A stretch of DNA of 64,000 nucleotides. It comes from UBA6244 sp965140775 (GTDB lineage: Bacteria > Bacteroidota > Bacteroidia > Bacteroidales > F082). The stretch is from the NCBI GenBank assembly GCA_965140775.1, contig OZ223471.1:558001-622000 (forward strand). The letters run 5' to 3'. The first letter of the stretch is position 1, and each line of letters opens with the position of its first letter. The notes below the pieces were generated by a model. It did not search any database, was not told where the DNA came from, and saw only the letters and a program-made list of their open reading frames with translations. A program made the position numbers and the translations under genes. Below are positions 61,683 through 64,000 of this stretch, in pieces.

Positions 61683-62145
61683 TTGCTATACCAATAACCA
61701 TGGCAATCAGGTAAATAAGTCCTCCCGCCAAACCAATGATAAAGCTTACGGTGGTCCACTTTTTGGCATCTGCCGATGACCTTCTGGCGCCCTCAACATC
61801 ACCCGAATAAAAGCGCGACTCCACCTTGGAGGCATTAACAATTCCCGCTATCCCAAAGGGCAAACAGCAAAACAATGTTACCAGAATCGACTCTACCAAC
61901 CATGTTTTGGGTGGAATTTGATTGTACACATTGTCCATTGGGTTGGCACGTGTTTCGACTTTGGCGATGGGTGGCGGAACAAATTTGAACAAATCATTCA
62001 GCTCTTCCACTTGTCCGGCAGGTTTCCACTCACCCAATTCCTGAAACCAAACCTTTGTTTCCCGTGAAATGTTTTTCGCTTTAAGCTCTTCCAAATCAAA
62101 AGGGCCAAATTTTTCGGTTCCGTCTGTGTAAAAATATTTTTTCAT
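61669..62145 (-). CDS. GYF_2 plus CD225/dispanin membrane protein
   Basis: 158 residues. Residues ~1-50 form a GYF_2 domain (YFYTDGTEKFGPFDLEELKA, VWFQELGEWKPAGQVEEL). Residues ~80-158 form a CD225/dispanin-like region: SILVTLFCCLPFGIAGIVNA, SKVESRFYSGDVEGARRSS, AKKW, then the last helix FIIGLAGGLIYLIAMVIG. In Bacteroidota these proteins commonly pair with DUF2752; their role is not established. It starts 14 bases inside the DUF2752 gene, i.e. is translationally coupled to it. Vertebrate CD225 proteins restrict virus entry, but a similar role here has no support. Confidence 0.85.
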   Translation of the reverse strand: MKKYFYTDGTEKFGPFDLEELKAKNISRETKVWFQELGEWKPAGQVEELNDLFKFVPPPIAKVETRANPMDNVYNQIPPKTWLVESILVTLFCCLPFGIAGIVNASKVESRFYSGDVEGARRSSADAKKWTTVSFIIGLAGGLIYLIAMVIGIASGEF

Positions 62146-62836
62146 ACTTGCCTGATAATTAATAATGTGGGTTAATAAAATAACATAGCTTCGTGGTAAA
62201 ATGCCATAAAATCAGCAATCCACTCATGACGACGGTAATATTTTTTAAAGTTACATTTTTTATGGAAAATGCAAATTAAAAGGTAAAAATTCCGAAAGTA
62301 ATTCTGATTATCATGCGGATTTTCTATTTCTTAAGCTAACGGCAACGTTAAATGATGAGGCAAGCGACCATGATACTGTTGCTAACAAAAGTTCAGAATT
62401 TGGATGGGTTTCTCATCATTGCACGGAAACTACCCTGTTTTCGTTTGGCCAACCATGAGGGCGTTTTAGGTGGTGTTGCGCTACGCCGTAGCTTTCTTTG
62501 TTGTGGATTTTTGTTTTATAAAGATTGTCGCTGCGCTGCAGCTTTTTTTGTGGTGAAAAGCAATGGATGGGAGGATCAGTAGATAATAAAGTCGTTAAAC
62601 TAACGCAAAACCCCCATCCATTGCCCTTCGACTTTAGTCAAGGGCAAAAAGCAAATCCCCTTTCCATTGCCCTTAGACTTTAGTCAAGGGCATGCAGTTC
62701 AGTGTGTTGATAACAGATGCTACCTTCAAGCGTGGACGCTTGAAGCGGGGTTGGTGTCGCTTGAAGCGGGGGGTGTGAAGACTTAAACCTGACAGGTTTC
62801 CAAAACCTGTCAGGTTTTTCCAAATCAAATCATTTC
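62146..62836. other. Gene-free gap with several palindromes
   Basis: Contains GCTACGCCGTAGC (62480-62492) and GCTGCGCTGCAGC (62530-62542), which resemble the hairpins of the 32.3-34.7 kb array. Two copies of TGCCCTT..GACTTTAGTCAAGGGCA lie at ~62621-62690, CTTCAAGCG/CGCTTGAAG around 62730, and the terminator at 62785-62819. The forward open frame at 62352-62582 is translated repeat and not supported as a gene. Confidence 0.6.
62785..62819 (-). terminator. Strong hairpin after the ygeW-like gene
   Basis: AAACCTGACAGGTTT, two bases, then AAAACCTGTCAGGTTTTT, a 15 bp palindrome. On the minus strand it lies ~18 bases past the stop of the carbamoyltransferase gene. The inner inverted repeats make a long stem with T-rich flanks on both strands. 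Confidence 0.65.
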
Positions 62837-64000
62837 CTATCTAAGTTCCAGCCTTTTTCTACCTCTGGTCAACAGCTGATCCAGCGTCAGTCCGGGATGT
62901 TCAAATTTGTTGGCAAACATCATGGCGGCAATAATGTAGGGTTTAAATCCGGCTTCTATGTAGGTGGGAATGCGGTAACGCTCAAAAACTTCTGCCGATA
63001 CTTCGCCTGCTTTGCACGAAACATCGGTGATGTCGGCGGGCAGGCAGTGCATGTACAAGGCGTCCTGATTTTTGGTTACTTTCATCTTGTCTTCATTGTA
63101 TTCCCAATCCACATGGTTTGCGTTGTTGGCCAAACAGGTTTTCTCCAAATCGGCCAACCCTTGTTTGTCGGCATTTTTTAACAATTCGGTGCGCTGTTGC
63201 ATGATGTGAAAGGGTGCCCAGCTTTTGGGATAAACAATGTCGGCATGTTGCATGGCATCTTTCATGTTGTTGTTGATGGAAAAACTGCCCCCGCTCTTTT
63301 GGGCATTTTGCCGGGCAATGTCCACAATTTCAGGAATCAACTCATAGCCCTCGGGGTGCGCCAGTTCCACGTTCATGCCAAAGCGGGTCATCAGGGCAAT
63401 GATTCCTTGAGGTACTGACAGCGGTTTTCCATAACTGGGTGAATAAGCCCAACTCATCACCAGCTTTTTACCACGCAGGTTTTCCAGCGAACCAAAATGT
63501 TGTTGGAGGTGGAGCAGGTCGGCCATGGATTGGGTGGGATGGTCTTGATCGCATTGCAAGTTGATGATTCCGGGACGGGTGGGCAAAACACCCCGGGCAA
63601 AACCGTCATTAAGGGCTTCACCTACTTCTTGCATGTATTTATGGCCCTCGCCCAGAAACATGTCGTCGCGAATGCCAATAAAATCAGATAAAAACGAAAT
63701 CATGTTGGCGGTTTCGCGAACGGTTTCGCCATGGGCTATCTGCGATTTGGTTTCGTCCATGTCCTGAACCGCCAACCCGAGCAAATTGGCTGCCGAAGCG
63801 TACGAAAAACGGGTGCGTGTGCTGTTGTCGCGAAAAATGCTCACGGCCAACCCCGAGTCGTAAACGCGTGGTGAAATATTGGCTTCACGCATCTTTTTTA
63901 AGGTGAGTGCAATGTGCAAAATGGCCTTTAATTCGTCATCTGATTTTTCCCAGGTGAGAAGGAAATCTTTGCCAAAAAGTTTGGTGTTGAAGGTGTTGAG
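62837..64000 (-). CDS. ygeW: YgeW-type knotted carbamoyltransferase (5' end outside window)
   Basis: 388 codons are visible; the frame is open to base 64000, so the first few residues lie outside. FRDNSTRTRFSYASAANLLG, QSMADL in QCDQDHPTQSMADLLHL, SWAYSPSYGKPLSVPQG and YMHCLPADITDVSCKAGEVS match E. coli YgeW almost word for word. The family belongs to the knotted aspartate/ornithine carbamoyltransferase superfamily; its substrate in purine-derived nitrogen metabolism (2,3-diaminopropionate or a related acceptor) is not settled. It is distinct from the ornithine enzyme at 30628-31629. The terminator at 62785-62819 follows its stop. Confidence 0.92.
   Translation of the reverse strand, partial: LNTFNTKLFGKDFLLTWEKSDDELKAILHIALTLKKMREANISPRVYDSGLAVSIFRDNSTRTRFSYASAANLLGLAVQDMDETKSQIAHGETVRETANMISFLSDFIGIRDDMFLGEGHKYMQEVGEALNDGFARGVLPTRPGIINLQCDQDHPTQSMADLLHLQQHFGSLENLRGKKLVMSWAYSPSYGKPLSVPQGIIALMTRFGMNVELAHPEGYELIPEIVDIARQNAQKSGGSFSINNNMKDAMQHADIVYPKSWAPFHIMQQRTELLKNADKQGLADLEKTCLANNANHVDWEYNEDKMKVTKNQDALYMHCLPADITDVSCKAGEVSAEVFERYRIPTYIEAGFKPYIIAAMMFANKFEHPGLTLDQLLTRGRKRLELR

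Noticed and set aside
62352..62582. Open frame rich in CGF/ALRRS segments.
   Set aside because: It reads through the hairpin repeats; no independent evidence for a gene.

Overview
The window comes from a member of the Bacteroidota, most likely a Bacteroidales/Marinilabiliales-like anaerobe or facultative organism. The evidence is seven or so secreted proteins with type IX secretion (T9SS) C-terminal sorting domains (YPNP...G.Y motifs), gingipain-like C25 peptidases, many lipoproteins with a Cys lipobox, TAnnTTTG-type -7 promoter boxes, DUF3109, CD225/GYF_2 and DUF2752 proteins, and Bacteroidota-type IS4 and IS1380 elements. No species can be named from the sequence alone.

Layout. 1-2460: two tandem T9SS beta-helix proteins (the first cut by the window edge) and the stub of a third copy. 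2736-8217: an AT-rich accessory block that starts with a ~138 bp leader repeat, then carries an EVE-like/PD-(D/E)xK nuclease gene, an attC-like hairpin, and a tight five-gene operon of TIR-like protein, caspase-like protease, NUC1-type endonuclease, TIR-like protein and TIR protein. This operon looks like an elaborated type IV Thoeris anti-phage system and is the most exciting part of the window. 8236-10928: a Crp/Fnr regulator and an NAD-dependent epimerase between two ~500 bp diverged direct repeats. 11.0-16.9 kb: a lipase, a LuxR relic, a LytS/LytTR two-component pair, and a fatty-acyl-AMP ligase fused to an acyl carrier protein. 17.0-22.5 kb: a second accessory block that starts with the same leader repeat. 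It holds a lipoprotein and two membrane proteins of unknown role, a second attC-like hairpin, a GHKL-ATPase/nuclease fusion (likely defence), a group II intron relic and a truncated tyrosine recombinase next to tRNA-Gln.

22.8-32.3 kb is mostly ordinary chromosome: another beta-helix T9SS protein, a GH27 alpha-galactosidase, an intact IS4-family element with a 9 bp target duplication, glycyl-tRNA synthetase with a zinc-ribbon partner, a lipoprotein, ornithine carbamoyltransferase and DUF3109. 32.34-34.75 kb is an array of ~307 bp repeats rich in short hairpins with a three-base AGC/GCT loop, surrounding a Y1 (REP-associated) transposase gene. 34.8-48.9 kb holds ferritin, a decayed C25 peptidase pseudogene, a LolC/E permease, two intact giant C25 peptidases and a lipoprotein. 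49.0-51.3 kb is repeat-rich and contains an intact IS1380 element. 51.4-59.9 kb has secreted proteins, an L,D-transpeptidase/M23 peptidase pair that likely acts on peptidoglycan, a beta-carbonic anhydrase joined to a secreted SGNH-like protein, NhaA and an HdeD-like membrane protein. 59.97-61.28 kb is a second IS4-family element inserted at the stop codon of a DUF2752 gene, followed by a CD225/GYF_2 gene, a repeat-rich gap and a partial ygeW-type carbamoyltransferase running off the end.

Taken together, the two AT-rich blocks share a leader repeat and near-palindromic attC-like spacers whose interiors are conserved. They read as gene-cassette-like defence islands without a visible integron integrase, set into a T9SS-rich chromosome.
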